48,692 nucleotides of DNA from Chromatiales bacterium (GCA_030145425.1 JAQYVO010000119.1:1-48692); one strand, 5' to 3'. Counted from the first letter of the stretch, positions 19,132 through 29,276 are shown. Notes: generated by a model not told the origin, from the sequence alone. Translations and numbers: made by a program.

Positions 19132-19303
19132 AAACGGATCCGGCCTCAGTGGCAGTTTTCTGTTTCTGAGCGTATGGGATTTCTCACCTGTCGTTCCTCA
19201 AAATCTATCTAAGTTAGTGTCCATGAGCACCGCTTGCGAAACAGGTGAAAGAAAACATGTTCACGCGGCGTCTCGCCAAGCATAACCATGATCCAGACCA
19301 CAA

Positions 19304-19323
19304 GGTTGCGAGGAACCGCAACC
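19304..19323 (+). ncRNA. Hairpin presenting AGGA in its loop (candidate CsrA site)
   Basis: GGTTGCG pairs perfectly with CGCAACC around the hexaloop AGGAAC. GGA in a hexaloop is the known preferred CsrA/RsmA target structure. It lies 39 bases before the terminator stem and between two csrA genes. It could act as a 3' UTR sponge or be part of a small RNA; only one such loop is clear, unlike CsrB or RsmZ, which have many. Confidence 0.4.
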
Positions 19324-19361
19324 AATGAATTCAGGTGCGCGGATCGAGTGATCCAAATCAC

Positions 19362-19396
19362 ACCCCGCCATGGTTCGCCTTGGCGGGGTTTCATTT
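19362..19396 (+). terminator. Rho-independent terminator after the first csrA
   Basis: Nine-base perfect stem ACCCCGCCA / TGGCGGGGT with a ten-base loop, followed by the T-rich TTCATTT. It separates the transcript of the first csrA (or a small RNA) from the second csrA. Confidence 0.82.
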
Positions 19397-19520
19397 AGAC
19401 AAACGATTGGCGCGTCTGGACAAGAAGCCGAACACACATTCCCGTAGAGTCATTTTGCACATGGGGGACAAATGATTCTTGGTCACATTGTCGGGAATTG
19501 TGAAGTCTATTCTGTGACTC

Positions 19521-19551
19521 CCATTCATATAGATCAAAGCAAGGAGAATGG
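19521..19551 (+). promoter_or_regulatory. Candidate autoregulatory hairpin over the csrA ribosome site
   Basis: CCATTC (19521-19526) can pair with GAATGG (19546-19551), placing AAGGA of the Shine-Dalgarno in the loop. A second GGA lies just before the ATG. GGA motifs over the start region are how CsrA represses its own translation in known cases. The stem is short, so this is only suggestive. Confidence 0.35.
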
Positions 19552-19554
19552 ATC

Positions 19555-19740
19555 ATGCTGATACTGTCAAGAAGGACAGGAGAAACTATTTGTATTGGTG
19601 ACGGCATCGATATCACTGTCCTGGAGGTCAAAGGCAATCAGGTCAGACTTGGGATCACCGCACCCAAAGAGGTCTCGGTACACAGGGAGGAGATTGCCGA
19701 AAGAATCAGGTTAGCCTCCTCAATCTTGAGGGCACCTTAA
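19555..19740 (+). CDS. csrA: CsrA/RsmA carbon storage regulator
   Basis: 61-residue post-transcriptional regulator that binds GGA-loop mRNAs as a dimer. The canonical core is intact: [38 protein letters not shown] and [12 protein letters not shown], with the key arginine in HREE and a short variable tail. AAGGAG lies nine bases before the ATG. It follows the divergent paralogue with a terminator between them, so the two are separately controlled. In related bacteria CsrA represses biofilm and exopolysaccharide functions, the theme of the downstream loci. Confidence 0.95.
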   Translation: MLILSRRTGETICIGDGIDITVLEVKGNQVRLGITAPKEVSVHREEIAERIRLASSILRAP

Positions 19741-20104
19741 ACCTCAACCCCGAAGCAGAGCGCAAAATCCGGATACTGATGCGGGAGATGGAGCATATCC
19801 CTATAAGCAAGGGCGGTGACATCAAATCAACTCCGGACCATTACGGATTATTGGTAAATGTAAGTACGAACTCGGAAGCTATTATTCTGCTGCTGGTAGG
19901 CTTTAGCTTCAGCTGATTCCTCTGCTTCTTCAAGGTCCTGTTTGCCCCCATAACTGGCCATAACACCCCAGTCTTCGCCTTTGTAGAGCTGGTTCAATTA
20001 TGAAAGGGGCGATCCACCAGTTCGCCAGGGACAGGCTCTGTAAACACTCTGGTTGATAAAAAAGGCGGGGGGTCGTCTTAGTATTTCATGAATTGACAGG
20101 AACC
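19741..20104. other. Intergenic region between csrA and the GH100 gene
   Basis: 364 bases between convergent genes. I find no convincing open frame, RNA or classic terminator; it must contain both transcript ends. Confidence 0.45.
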
Positions 20105-21502
20105 TTAGGGTTCCATGCCAGGACAACCGCATCCTTTCGCGGTGGCATCAGCGAAGGCAAACAGGTTGAACATGACCCGATTGGATGGATTTTCGAGGAT
20201 TTCTTTGGCCACCAGCAGGCCGGTGGCGGACCAGGTCTGGAAGAAGTTGGCACGCCGGCCGACCAAACCGCCGCTCCGTCCATCATAGTACTCGGGCCAG
20301 TTATCAATTTCGATGCGCTGCGCCACCAGTCGCACTGCCTGCTCGGCCATATCTTCGCGGCCTGTGCGAAGGGCAGCGCCGACGAAGGTCCAGATCAGCA
20401 CCGGCCAGTTGCCTCCGTTGTGGTAGCTCCATTGCATATTCTTGGGGTCGGAGCCGGTGAGGTACATCCACTCCTTGCCGGACACCGCCGGGTAGACGAT
20501 TTTAACCGGCATCTCACCCATTAGCTTATCCCAGTGGAGTTCAAAGAGGTTCATGATTCCCTGAGACTCCCCTTCGGAGGCCAAGCCAAACAACACTGCC
20601 AGCAGGTTGCCCTGGGCAAAGAAGCGGAAATCGACCCGCCCGGGCCCCTGGTTACCCACCAGGTAACCCGAGCGAGCGTCCAGCCAACCGTCCATCCAGT
20701 CCGGGATGCTTTCCGGATAGACGTTGAGAACGTTGGACGCCTCTATGCCGATCTCCTCGCCCTTAAAGCGGTGGATCTCATTGAGGCGTTCGCGGTCCAG
20801 CCAGTAACGGTTACGGACATAGGCGCGCAGTGCCCTTACTCGGATGTCCAGGTTATCGAGCCTTTCCCGCTCAGCCTCAGAGCATTGCAGGAGTTCTCTG
20901 GAGGTCATCAACATGCCGTAGAACAAGGTCTGGATCTCGAGCGGATTGCCGTATACGGCCATGCGGCGGTCGACCATGAACGAGCCGTCCGGCACCAGCA
21001 GGGTGGGTGACGACTCGAAACGCTCGGTCAGGTATAAATCGAGGACCTCTCGCATGCAGGTCTGCACATCGTCCGAGTTGATGAAATCCCAGTCGCTTGT
21101 GGTAATGGCGTAAGCGCGCAGCAGGAATACCCACCACATGGCCGAATCCACCGGTACCACCCGTCCGATGGCACGATCACCGAAATCGGCCTCCAGCCTT
21201 TCGCCGTCAGTGTCCTTGATTACGCGGAAACTGGCCGGCATCAGGCCGGCGGAGCGCTGGTGGCCCTGCAGGACGGCCTGCTGGCCGCGTAGTTTCATGA
21301 CTTCGCGCAAGAAGTTACGCACAATCCCGGTCTGGCCACGCATGAGGAAATAGATGGCCGAAGGAACGAAATCGCGAATGAAAACCTCTTCGTAGTTGGC
21401 GGCGACCGGATTCGGGTCGGCTGCGGCGGAGGTGCCCACAGGTTCACCGCGGTAGTAGATGATGGATTGCTCGAGAAGATCCCTGGCGCTATCGATGGAC
21501 AT
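20105..21502 (-). CDS. Glycoside hydrolase family 100 (neutral/alkaline invertase-like)
   Basis: 465-residue cytoplasmic enzyme of the GH100 group, which splits sucrose to glucose and fructose in plants and cyanobacteria. Recognisable family stretches: ANYEEVFIRDFVPSAIYFLM near residue 35, GRVVPVDSAMWWVFLLRAY near 113, NPLEIQTLFYGML near 187, RFFAQGNLLAVLFGL near 305 and the C-terminal WPEYYDGRSGGLVGRRAN. There is no signal peptide and the length is typical. It is last on the minus strand, 161 bases after the LuxO-like gene, so it may be a target or a separate unit. Sucrose as osmolyte or carbon source is an inference. Confidence 0.88.
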   Translation of the reverse strand: MSIDSARDLLEQSIIYYRGEPVGTSAAADPNPVAANYEEVFIRDFVPSAIYFLMRGQTGIVRNFLREVMKLRGQQAVLQGHQRSAGLMPASFRVIKDTDGERLEADFGDRAIGRVVPVDSAMWWVFLLRAYAITTSDWDFINSDDVQTCMREVLDLYLTERFESSPTLLVPDGSFMVDRRMAVYGNPLEIQTLFYGMLMTSRELLQCSEAERERLDNLDIRVRALRAYVRNRYWLDRERLNEIHRFKGEEIGIEASNVLNVYPESIPDWMDGWLDARSGYLVGNQGPGRVDFRFFAQGNLLAVLFGLASEGESQGIMNLFELHWDKLMGEMPVKIVYPAVSGKEWMYLTGSDPKNMQWSYHNGGNWPVLIWTFVGAALRTGREDMAEQAVRLVAQRIEIDNWPEYYDGRSGGLVGRRANFFQTWSATGLLVAKEILENPSNRVMFNLFAFADATAKGCGCPGMEP

Positions 21503-21663
21503 GGTGGTGTATTCGTGGCCGACGCTCCATTGGTACCCGGCAGAAGTCTATTTCAGCCCGTTGTCTCACACGGAGTTGCTGAGAGGTCACGTTTCGGGAT
21601 GTGTCTGTGGACAGCGGATGCCTGATTATTACCTCATGCAGCACCTCACAAAGGATAGGCGCC

Positions 21664-23061
21664 CTATGCATCCGGCTCCTGCGCCCAGGCCTGTCGCTTC
21701 CGATAGATGGTGGACGGGCTGACCTCCAGCAGCGCAGCTGCCCGCGGTATATTGCCTTTACAGACGCTGATCGCCGCTTCGATGGCCCCCTTTTCCGTAA
21801 GCCATAATGGTTTTATTTCCGAGATCCCGGCAACTGTCGATGTCTCGGATTCCGGCACTGATCTCTCGGTAGAGGGCGTGGATTTAATCTCCAAAGGCGG
21901 CGGTAACATCGATGCCCTGACCTTATCGCCCTCATTCAGTACGACGATGTTGCGCACCACGTTCTGCAGCTGGCGGACGTTTCCGGGCCAATCATAACCT
22001 TGCAGCACGGCCAGTGCATCGGCATCAAAATCGCGGAAGCCCTTGCCCTCCTCCTCGGAGAACGCCTTGAGAAAATGGTCGGCCAGCAACAAAAGATCAT
22101 CACCGCGATCCCGCAGGGGCGGCAGCCCCACCGGGATGACATGCAGGCGGTAATAAAGGTCCTCCCTGAAGCGCCCCTGCCTGACGAGTTCAAGAGGGTC
22201 GCGATTGGTGGCACAGATAAATCGTACGTCCACATTCTGCTGGCGTGTTCCACCAACCCTCTGAAAGCTGCCGGTTTGAACGAACCGCAGCAGTTTGCTC
22301 TGAAGATCGAGATCCATTTCGCCGATCTCGTCCAGGAACAGAGTTCCGCCGTCAGCCATCTCCGCCGCCCCTTTACGTTCCGAAACAGCGCCGGTGAAGG
22401 CACCTTTAACGTGGCCGAAGATTTCGGTTTCTATCAGATCGCGCGGGATCGCCGCACAGTTTAGCGCGATGAATGGTTTTTGGCGGCGGGCGCTCTGTTT
22501 GTGTATGGCTTCTGCGCAAACCTCTTTCCCGGAGCCGCTTTCTCCGGTAATAAACACCGTAGCCTTGCTTGCCGCTGCACTGTCGATGATACGATAGACC
22601 GCCTGCATCTTGAGCGATCCACCAATGAAATCGTGGTAGTGCTCGCGATGAAAATCTTCCGTGATACTGTCCACCAACGCCGTCAGGCTTTGTCGGTCCA
22701 GGGCATTGCGCAGCGTGACTTTCAGGCGCTTGGCATCGAAAGGCTTCTCGATGAAGTCAAAAGCCCCGTAACGCATCGCATCCACGGCTGTGTCGACCGA
22801 GCCGTGGCCGGTGATGATTACCACGGAGGTGGGCACCTGCTGCTGATGGATATGTTTGAGGACATCCATGCCATCTATGTCGGGAAGCTTGAGATCAAGC
22901 ACCAGCGCCTGGGGTGGCCTGCGTTCCAACCAGTTCAAGGCGCTGCAGCCATCGGCGACATGACTGACAAGGTATGGCTCCTCGCGCAGGTAAGCGGCGT
23001 AGACCTCGGCCAGCGCCGGGCTGTCTTCAACGATCAGTACCTGGGGTTTTTCGCTATCCAC
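21664..23061 (-). CDS. LuxO-like sigma-54-dependent response regulator
   Basis: 465-residue transcription activator: receiver (about 7-120, phospho-acceptor D56 in LVLDLKLPD, K106), AAA+ domain with Walker A GESGSGKE near 173, sigma-54 contact loop GAFTGA at 220-225, and a C-terminal Fis-type helix-turn-helix (GNIPRAAALLEVSPSTIYR). Long stretches of the AAA+ core (SAAASKATVFITGESGSGKE, ADGGTLFLDEIGEMDLDLQS) and the tail GNVRQLQNVVRNIVVLNEG match what I recall of Vibrio LuxO better than NtrC or DctD. Start is a GTG at 23061 with a weak ribosome site. It should be the terminal receiver of the relay encoded upstream and drive sigma-54 promoters. A 103-base gap separates it from the membrane kinase gene. 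Confidence 0.9.
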   Translation of the reverse strand: MDSEKPQVLIVEDSPALAEVYAAYLREEPYLVSHVADGCSALNWLERRPPQALVLDLKLPDIDGMDVLKHIHQQQVPTSVVIITGHGSVDTAVDAMRYGAFDFIEKPFDAKRLKVTLRNALDRQSLTALVDSITEDFHREHYHDFIGGSLKMQAVYRIIDSAAASKATVFITGESGSGKEVCAEAIHKQSARRQKPFIALNCAAIPRDLIETEIFGHVKGAFTGAVSERKGAAEMADGGTLFLDEIGEMDLDLQSKLLRFVQTGSFQRVGGTRQQNVDVRFICATNRDPLELVRQGRFREDLYYRLHVIPVGLPPLRDRGDDLLLLADHFLKAFSEEEGKGFRDFDADALAVLQGYDWPGNVRQLQNVVRNIVVLNEGDKVRASMLPPPLEIKSTPSTERSVPESETSTVAGISEIKPLWLTEKGAIEAAISVCKGNIPRAAALLEVSPSTIYRKRQAWAQEPDA

Positions 23062-23164
23062 TTTTTCTTGAATCGCTTTGCCATTCAGACGGATAGCGTG
23101 GCGTATACTGACGACGATAGCAACCCCGGGAACGCGACGACCAACCGCTTCTCGCCGACCGGCT

Positions 23165-25795
23165 CTATACTTGCTCGATACCCTTCAGCCACTGCTCCAC
23201 AGTCGCAAGAAGCTCCGCCCGTACGATCGGCTTGCTCAGGTAGGCATCCATCCCGGCGTCTAAACAGCGCTGTCTGTCCTCGGTGAATGCACCAGCTGTC
23301 ATCGCGATGATCGGGACACGCCCGCGCCCCCCCCGCAGAGCGCGGATGGCCCGTGTCGCCTCGAAGCCGTCCATCTCCGGCATGGAGATATCCATCAGCA
23401 CGAGACCGTAATGCTTCTGCTCCATGGCAGACACCGCTTGCAGCCCGTTCCCGGCTGTCTCTACGGTATAACCGGCATTCGAGAGAATAGCCGTGGCGAC
23501 CAGACGGTTCGGCTCGCTGTCCTCGACCAGCAGGATCGGTACCTTTGCCACTGCATCCGTCGGCGCTGTGACCTGAACTCTCCGGGTTTCCACCGGTTCA
23601 GTTGTCCTCGCGGGCTCACCCGCCGCTCCCCGCAGCAGACGGTAGAGCCTTCTCGGGGCGAGAGGCACGGGTTCAACGGCGAAGAAGTCAATCTCACCCT
23701 CATCGCCACTTGCACGCCGCAAGACGCGTATGAGTTGGATCAAACGCTTCTTTTCCGGCACCTGGGCCCCGTTACCGGAGGCGGTTGAAGCATGCTCCGT
23801 CAACACGATCTCCCCGGCGAAGTCGGGATCGGCAAGCGAAGGCTGAATACCGGGAAATTCGTCAACCACGCATGCATTCAATCCGAGGGCTTTGAGCTGA
23901 TAGGTGATCTCCTCGGCGAGAATCGGGTTGACGCTTCGCGCAAGGATTCTCCAGGGGCCAAGCACCCGCACCAATTCCGCGTTTTCAGACGAGGCCGACT
24001 CCCTGTCCAGCGCCGGCAAGCGCAACCAGAAGCGGCTGCCCTGCCCGGGCTTGCTCTCGCACCCGACATCGCCCCCCAGAATCCGCGCCAACGCACGGCT
24101 GATCGCCAATCCCAGGCCTGTCCCACCGAAACGGCGAGCGTGGGAACCGTCCACCTGCGTGAATTCGGTGAAGAGGTCTGCCTGCATCTCCTCTGATATC
24201 CCGATCCCCGTGTCGATCACATCGAAACGGACCCAGGCTGCCCCGTTTGTTTCTTCTTCCATGACGAACCGCACACGAACGCCTCCGGTTTCAGTGAATT
24301 TAAGGGCGTTTTCCACCAGATTGAGCAGAATCTGCCTCAAGAGTCCAGGATCTGTCTTGAAACGATTCGGTGCTTTCGGGTCGACGAAAAGGGTGAACTC
24401 GATCCCCTTGGCGAAACCCCGAGGCGCAATCAGGCGCACGACGCTCCCGATGATCTCTTCCGGTTCGCAAAGCACGGGATGTGACTCCATCCGACCCGCT
24501 TCGATTTTTGAGAAATCCAGAATACTGTTAACGATCGAGAGCAGATTCTGCCCCGCTTCGCCGGCCGTCATGGCATAGGAATGCTGATCGCTGCCTAGGT
24601 CCGTTTCGAGCAGCAGTTCGTTCATGTTGATGATCGCATTGAGCGGCGTACGGATTTCATGGCTCATGGTGGCAAGGAAACGGGATTTGGCCTCGCTGGC
24701 CTGCTCGGCACTTTCGCGGGCTTCCTCGAGCGCCTCCTCGTTGCGCTTTTGATTGCTGATGTCTATGAAGTGCGCCACATAGTTGGATGTCTGGCCCGAG
24801 GCATCGCCAACGGCCGATATACTCAGCCACTCCGGAAAGAGTTCCCCGTTCTTTCGACGGTTTATGATCTCGCCTTCCCATTTGCCTGCGTCGACCAATT
24901 GCCCCCACATACGTCGATAGAATTCGGCGTCTTGACGATGGGATTTCAGGATGCTCGGCGTTTTGCCGACCGCCTCGTCCTGCGTGTATCCGGTAATCTC
25001 CGTGAATGCCCGGTTGGTGCGCAAAATGCGGGCATCCACATCGGTGATGAAGATCGCTTCCTGCGCATCAAAGGCCTGGGCCGCAAGCCGCAGCTCTTCC
25101 TCAGCTCGCTGCTGTTCCGAATAGGACTCAGCAAGGCGGGACGACATGGCATTGAAGGATAGGATGGCCTGGGCCACCTCATCCTTACCCTTTACCGGAA
25201 TGCGGAAACCGGGTCCTTCACGCCCTATAGTCTCAGACGCGTGTCGAAGCTCCCGGAGTTGCCTGGTCAGGTAGGTACCGAGCACAAACGAAAACAGCGC
25301 GACCAAAAGCATCTCGATCCCCGCTATGGCGAATGCCCCGGAGCGGGCGTCCCGCATCAGCGCATGGAACGTCCCCACCGAAACCCCTACTTCTACCTGG
25401 CCGAAATAGACACCCCCCTCACGCACATCGGCGTAGGTATCGTAAACCCCGTCCGAGGCCTTGCTGGGGTCGTCATCGGCAACAAATGGGCGTGCGAGCG
25501 CGCTTTCATCACCGCCTTCCGCCAGTATCAGCCCCTCTTCGTTGCGTACCCTGGCATAGACAATACCTGGATTGGTCAGGGCCTCCCCCACGAAGCTCTC
25601 CAGCGAGGCGAGATCCGTCGTCAGCACGGCATTCTTGGTGGTAGTGGCGAAGAGTCGCGCAGTGGTCGCACCGTGCTCGATGAGCTGCTCCTCGTTGGAG
25701 TCTTGGAGCCAACGCAATCCACTGAATACGAGTATCGCGAGGAGTACCGCCTCTATGACAGCAATGCCGATTATTGTCTTGAGGCGAAAGCTCAT
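23165..25795 (-). CDS. Membrane hybrid histidine kinase (HAMP-PAS-HisKA-HATPase-REC)
   Basis: 876 residues. TM1 is at about 7-27, a periplasmic sensor loop at 30-150 and TM2 at about 153-175. HAMP follows (176-228), then PAS (about 238-350, [20 protein letters not shown]) and HisKA with the phospho-histidine H379 ([10 protein letters not shown]). The ATPase domain ends in the G2 box [15 protein letters not shown] degenerate receiver-like segment (about 600-690) precedes a true receiver with D802 ([11 protein letters not shown]) and the conserved lysine in YLSKP. There is no Hpt domain, so output needs a separate phosphotransfer protein. It overlaps the PhnD-like gene by ATGA, so that binding protein is probably its ligand sensor, as LuxP is for LuxQ. 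Confidence 0.93.
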   Translation of the reverse strand: MSFRLKTIIGIAVIEAVLLAILVFSGLRWLQDSNEEQLIEHGATTARLFATTTKNAVLTTDLASLESFVGEALTNPGIVYARVRNEEGLILAEGGDESALARPFVADDDPSKASDGVYDTYADVREGGVYFGQVEVGVSVGTFHALMRDARSGAFAIAGIEMLLVALFSFVLGTYLTRQLRELRHASETIGREGPGFRIPVKGKDEVAQAILSFNAMSSRLAESYSEQQRAEEELRLAAQAFDAQEAIFITDVDARILRTNRAFTEITGYTQDEAVGKTPSILKSHRQDAEFYRRMWGQLVDAGKWEGEIINRRKNGELFPEWLSISAVGDASGQTSNYVAHFIDISNQKRNEEALEEARESAEQASEAKSRFLATMSHEIRTPLNAIINMNELLLETDLGSDQHSYAMTAGEAGQNLLSIVNSILDFSKIEAGRMESHPVLCEPEEIIGSVVRLIAPRGFAKGIEFTLFVDPKAPNRFKTDPGLLRQILLNLVENALKFTETGGVRVRFVMEEETNGAAWVRFDVIDTGIGISEEMQADLFTEFTQVDGSHARRFGGTGLGLAISRALARILGGDVGCESKPGQGSRFWLRLPALDRESASSENAELVRVLGPWRILARSVNPILAEEITYQLKALGLNACVVDEFPGIQPSLADPDFAGEIVLTEHASTASGNGAQVPEKKRLIQLIRVLRRASGDEGEIDFFAVEPVPLAPRRLYRLLRGAAGEPARTTEPVETRRVQVTAPTDAVAKVPILLVEDSEPNRLVATAILSNAGYTVETAGNGLQAVSAMEQKHYGLVLMDISMPEMDGFEATRAIRALRGGRGRVPIIAMTAGAFTEDRQRCLDAGMDAYLSKPIVRAELLATVEQWLKGIEQV

Positions 25796-26652
25796 TGCAC
25801 AGGCTTCACCAGATCTTCGAGCAGGTCGATGCCGAGGGCCCGCACATCATCCCAGTCGCTGTCCGTTGCGGATTCAAATCCTTTGGTGCTCAGAGATTTC
25901 AACAGAACCCTGCCTTCCTCATCCTTATCCATAGCGAGCATGGCCTGGGTCAGGCGCTCGACGACATCCGCGGAAACCCGCGGGTGGGCGGCAAAGGCAT
26001 GGGGCGTATAGCCTTTCGTCTTCCAGAGGATGCGCAGCTGATCCCGGATATCCGGGGCCACGCTGTTGAAAGTCCGGACCACGCCGCCCCCGGCGGTGTA
26101 CAGGCCCTTGGCCACGGTCCGGTAGACGGAGTCGTGAGAAGAGACGTACCTGGGCGTGAACGATATACCCTCGCGCTTCAGATAAGCCCGGGGCAGCACA
26201 CTGGCCGCGAATGCGGCCGGGGCGGGAAAGGCGAGTGTCGCACCGTCCAACTCGCGCGGAGACTCGAGCGGACTGTCCTTGCGCACCACCAGAATCCCCT
26301 TGATGCGTTTGTGCTTGGCCTTCGCAAAGGCGCGGTAGCCCGGCGACCGGCTGAAGACCGTGTAATGATAGGGATTCATGTAGGCGATGTCATACTCTCC
26401 GGCCGCGACGCGCCGCTCGAACACCGGGATATCGGGTGCCGTACGGAATTTGATCTCAAGAGCTGCATGACGCCCCAGGTAGGCGAAGATCGGGCCCCAA
26501 AGGCGTGCCAGCTTGCTCGCCGACTGCTGCGGAACCAGGCCGAAGGTAACGCTCTGCAATTGCCCGCCTTCCCCCCTCGTCGCCAATGGCGCAAACATTG
26601 CGGTAAGCAGACAAAATACCAAAATGGAGGTGCGCATCAGGTACTGTTTCAT
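25792..26652 (-). CDS. PhnD-family periplasmic substrate-binding protein, kinase-linked
   Basis: 286-residue secreted binding protein with a signal peptide (about 1-27). The family core is present: [35 protein letters not shown] near 93, and a second lobe through [20 protein letters not shown] and [12 protein letters not shown]. PhnD-type proteins bind phosphonate, phosphite or related anions for ABC importers, but no permease or ATPase gene is present. Translational coupling to the membrane kinase points to a sensing role instead. The ligand is unknown. It starts 64 bases after the H-NOX-linked kinase gene, in the same orientation. Confidence 0.88.
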   Translation of the reverse strand: MKQYLMRTSILVFCLLTAMFAPLATRGEGGQLQSVTFGLVPQQSASKLARLWGPIFAYLGRHAALEIKFRTAPDIPVFERRVAAGEYDIAYMNPYHYTVFSRSPGYRAFAKAKHKRIKGILVVRKDSPLESPRELDGATLAFPAPAAFAASVLPRAYLKREGISFTPRYVSSHDSVYRTVAKGLYTAGGGVVRTFNSVAPDIRDQLRILWKTKGYTPHAFAAHPRVSADVVERLTQAMLAMDKDEEGRVLLKSLSTKGFESATDSDWDDVRALGIDLLEDLVKPVQ

Positions 26653-26716
26653 GGGTCAACACTCCAGTGAGTGGGAAGTAAGGGCGGTTGTAACATTCCG
26701 TGCCTGCCTGAGGCCA

Positions 26717-28465
26717 TCACCGCGAGGCTCCCGGGCCGACGAACCAGCGCTCCAGTGCCGCTTCAAGCTGCTGGTTGTCGATTGGTTTGGCGAGGTACCC
26801 GTTCATACCGGTCGCCAGATATGCCTCGGCATCGCCTTTCATTGCGTTGGCCGTAAGCGCTATGACCGGCGTAGATGCCTTCGCCGGATCGATCAGTTTC
26901 CGAATCTCCCTAGTCGCCGAGAGGCCGTCCAGCTGCGGCAACTGTATGTCCATCAGGACCAGCCCGTATTCTCCGTTACGCACAGCCTCTACCGCCTCAC
27001 GTCCGTCGCCGACAACGTCGACGGTGTAGCCCAACCGTTCCAGCTTGGCCTTTGCAACGAGCTGAAGCGAAAACACATCCTCCACCAGGAGAACGTGCCG
27101 GGAAGTCGCCACCTGTTCACCCTCTGTCGATGTAAAACCCGGGTCCGCGGCGGGTACCGCCGGCAGCAGTGCATCCAATAGCTTCTGGCGGGTTACGGGC
27201 CGGGTGAGCCTGACACCCCAGGGGCCGGTTTCTCCGCTCCCGCGGCTGTCGATCCAATCCGGCGATGCACGGCTGATACTGTCTCCGTCGAGTTCAAGCC
27301 CCTGCAATAGTTGCGGCTTCCCGGCTGTTACCGATGGCTCTGGACTGTCCGTGATGAGGAGATGGAAAGGCTCTCCTCGTTCGCGCCCCCCCCGTAAGAT
27401 TCCGCTCAACGACTCCGATTCACCTATCACCTCGACATCCACATTCAGGCTCCGAAGGTGGGCGAGAACCGACTCCATCTGGAACCGGTTTCGGGTGAAC
27501 AACGCCGCCCTGATCCCTTCTGGAATGCGGGGCCTGCGAGTAAGTTCCACCTCAGGTTTTTCCAATGCCACGGTGAACCAGAATCGGCTGCCCTGACCGG
27601 GTTGACTTCGCAGTCCGATCTCCCCGCCCATGCACTCGACCAGATTCTTGCTGATCGCCAGCCCCAGCCCCGTGCCATGGTGCTTAGGTACCCGCCCCTC
27701 ATCCAGCTGGCTGAATTTGCTGAACAAAAGGCTATGATCTTTCGGGGGAATGCCGGGACCCGTGTCAACAACATCAAACCTCAGGCGCAACGGGTGATCT
27801 GCCTCATGTTCCTCCACCCTGACTTCGACTCTCACATCTCCCTGGTCGGTAAACTTTACCGCGTTGCCGACGAGATTGAGCAACACCTGGCGCAGGCGCA
27901 CGGGATCACCCCGCACCCGATCCGGTAATCCCTCCGATGGGATGGCACCCAGCTCCAGATGCTTTTCCTCTGCCGGAATCGCGAGAACGTCGACGACATT
28001 GTCAAGTACGTCAAAGAGATCAAAATCCTCAATGACGAGGTGGAATTTACCGGATTCCAATTTTGAGAGATCGAGGATGTCGTTGATGATGGTCAGCAGG
28101 GCCTTCCCGGATTCCAGGATCACTCGCACCTGCTGTCTTTGTTCAGCGGACAATGGTGATCCAAGAAGCAGTTCGGCCATGCCGATCACACCGCTCATGG
28201 GCGTGCGAATTTCGTGGCTCATGTTGGCGAGAAATGAGCTCTTGGAGCGGCTCGCCGCCATCGCCTGATCACGAGCCTCCTTCAGCTCTGCGGTGCGTTC
28301 CTCAACCAGGCCCTCGAGGTTCTGCGCCAGCCTTAGCAGCTCTTTGTTGCTGGAGTAGAGTTCACGGCTTTTTTCCTCCAGCAGATGTTCCGCCTGCTTG
28401 CGGGCAGCTCGCTCCCGCATCAGGCGCCTCTCGAAGATGGTTTCCTTACCTGTGTTATCCGGCAT
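26717..28465 (-). CDS. Soluble hybrid histidine kinase paired with H-NOX (HqsK/HnoK-like)
   Basis: 582-residue cytoplasmic kinase without TM segments. A coiled coil covers about residues 10-75. HisKA carries H84 ([13 protein letters not shown]), and the ATPase domain has [10 protein letters not shown] and [12 protein letters not shown] degenerate receiver-like segment lies at about 330-440. The true receiver has D506 ([11 protein letters not shown]) and YLAKP. It has no sensor domain of its own, as expected if H-NOX controls it. The gene overlaps the H-NOX gene by 11 bases, the arrangement of Vibrio HqsK and Shewanella HnoK. It lacks an Hpt domain. Confidence 0.92.
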   Translation of the reverse strand: MPDNTGKETIFERRLMRERAARKQAEHLLEEKSRELYSSNKELLRLAQNLEGLVEERTAELKEARDQAMAASRSKSSFLANMSHEIRTPMSGVIGMAELLLGSPLSAEQRQQVRVILESGKALLTIINDILDLSKLESGKFHLVIEDFDLFDVLDNVVDVLAIPAEEKHLELGAIPSEGLPDRVRGDPVRLRQVLLNLVGNAVKFTDQGDVRVEVRVEEHEADHPLRLRFDVVDTGPGIPPKDHSLLFSKFSQLDEGRVPKHHGTGLGLAISKNLVECMGGEIGLRSQPGQGSRFWFTVALEKPEVELTRRPRIPEGIRAALFTRNRFQMESVLAHLRSLNVDVEVIGESESLSGILRGGRERGEPFHLLITDSPEPSVTAGKPQLLQGLELDGDSISRASPDWIDSRGSGETGPWGVRLTRPVTRQKLLDALLPAVPAADPGFTSTEGEQVATSRHVLLVEDVFSLQLVAKAKLERLGYTVDVVGDGREAVEAVRNGEYGLVLMDIQLPQLDGLSATREIRKLIDPAKASTPVIALTANAMKGDAEAYLATGMNGYLAKPIDNQQLEAALERWFVGPGASR

Positions 28466-29012
28466 GGGTCGGCTGCCGTGTCAGGGTAAATCGAACATGA
28501 GTCCGGCCCTCTTCCGACATGTCTTCCTGGTCAATCACGACGTCCTCTCCGAAGTGCAGAGCGCATCCATGTATCAGTCCCATCGCCAAATCGGCGAATG
28601 GTCGTCCAGAGCGATAGGTCATCTCCAGGGTGTCCGCATCAAGGCGCACTGTTTCGAAAACGGGGAGCTCGGCGTCCGGGTACAGTTTACGGACCTCCGA
28701 GTGAACATGCTCCTCAATCTGCGAAAGGAAATCGAAAGTGCTGTTCACACCGTTGAAGAATGTCGGGTACAGTTCGTTAAAGCGACCGAACAGGTGGGTA
28801 CCGAACGTGCGAATTAAATCACCGGTTTGAATATCGGTCTTCTCGCTGAGCTGGGCCACGAGCTCGAGCATCTCACCATGGTCGTAGGTACCTACGGCGG
28901 TATAAATACCACCGGAAGGCAGATTCGCCGCCATGATGATCTCGTCCGCCATCTCCGGAGAGAACTTACTCTCGACCATCTCGATAAACTCTGAAAATAC
29001 GATACCTTTCAT
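28455..29012 (-). CDS. H-NOX haem-based gas sensor (nitric oxide)
   Basis: 185-residue haem-nitric-oxide/oxygen-binding protein. The proximal haem histidine lies in the conserved [14 protein letters not shown] (H104 by my count). The haem-propionate motif YxSxR is Y133-R-S135-G-R137, and the N-terminus [18 protein letters not shown] is typical. Stand-alone H-NOX proteins of this size in proteobacteria bind NO and inhibit a partner kinase; the overlapping kinase gene downstream fits exactly. A GGGGAC ribosome site precedes the ATG. A candidate sigma-54 promoter at 29210-29225 lies about 190 bases upstream of the start. Confidence 0.95.
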   Translation of the reverse strand: MKGIVFSEFIEMVESKFSPEMADEIIMAANLPSGGIYTAVGTYDHGEMLELVAQLSEKTDIQTGDLIRTFGTHLFGRFNELYPTFFNGVNSTFDFLSQIEEHVHSEVRKLYPDAELPVFETVRLDADTLEMTYRSGRPFADLAMGLIHGCALHFGEDVVIDQEDMSEEGRTHVRFTLTRQPTHAG

Positions 29013-29209
29013 TTTTTGTCCCCTATTCGAAACTGAAATACTCTTTCCTTTTTCCGTGCCTGTTTTATGGGTGCCGAATTACTTTCACCCGGCGCTACAC
29101 CCGGCTCGTTTTCGAGATCCTGAGAGCGGAGGTGGATTGCTGCCAAGCCGATCAGTCTCTCATTATCAGGGTAAAATTGATGCTCGAGCTTAATTCATAA
29201 GAACATCCT

Positions 29210-29225
29210 TGCGAGAAACATGCCA
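29210..29225 (-). promoter_or_regulatory. Candidate sigma-54 promoter for the H-NOX operon
   Basis: On the minus strand TGGCATGTTTCTCGCA compares with the sigma-54 consensus TGGCACG-N4-TTGCW. GG and GC have exactly the required spacing, with two mismatches (C to T, T to C). A start near 29199 would give a leader of about 190 bases. Confidence 0.5.
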
Positions 29226-29258
29226 CTTAGTGGGCCGCACAGTTCCTCATGCAGCAGC

Positions 29259-29276
29259 TTCGGCGAGAAAGCCGAA
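29259..29276. repeat. Perfect inverted repeat TTCGGC-N6-GCCGAA
   Basis: An 18-base palindrome between the two divergent candidate promoters. It may be an operator for another regulator or an RNA hairpin; no family match is recognised. Confidence 0.5.

Larger units (their letters stand above)
19132..19554. other. Region between the two csrA genes
   Basis: 423 bases with no protein gene. It holds an AGGA-loop hairpin at 19304-19323, an intrinsic terminator at 19362-19396, and the leader of the second csrA with a possible RBS-presenting hairpin at 19521-19551. The upstream part could be a csrA 3' UTR or a small Csr-binding RNA. Confidence 0.55.
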
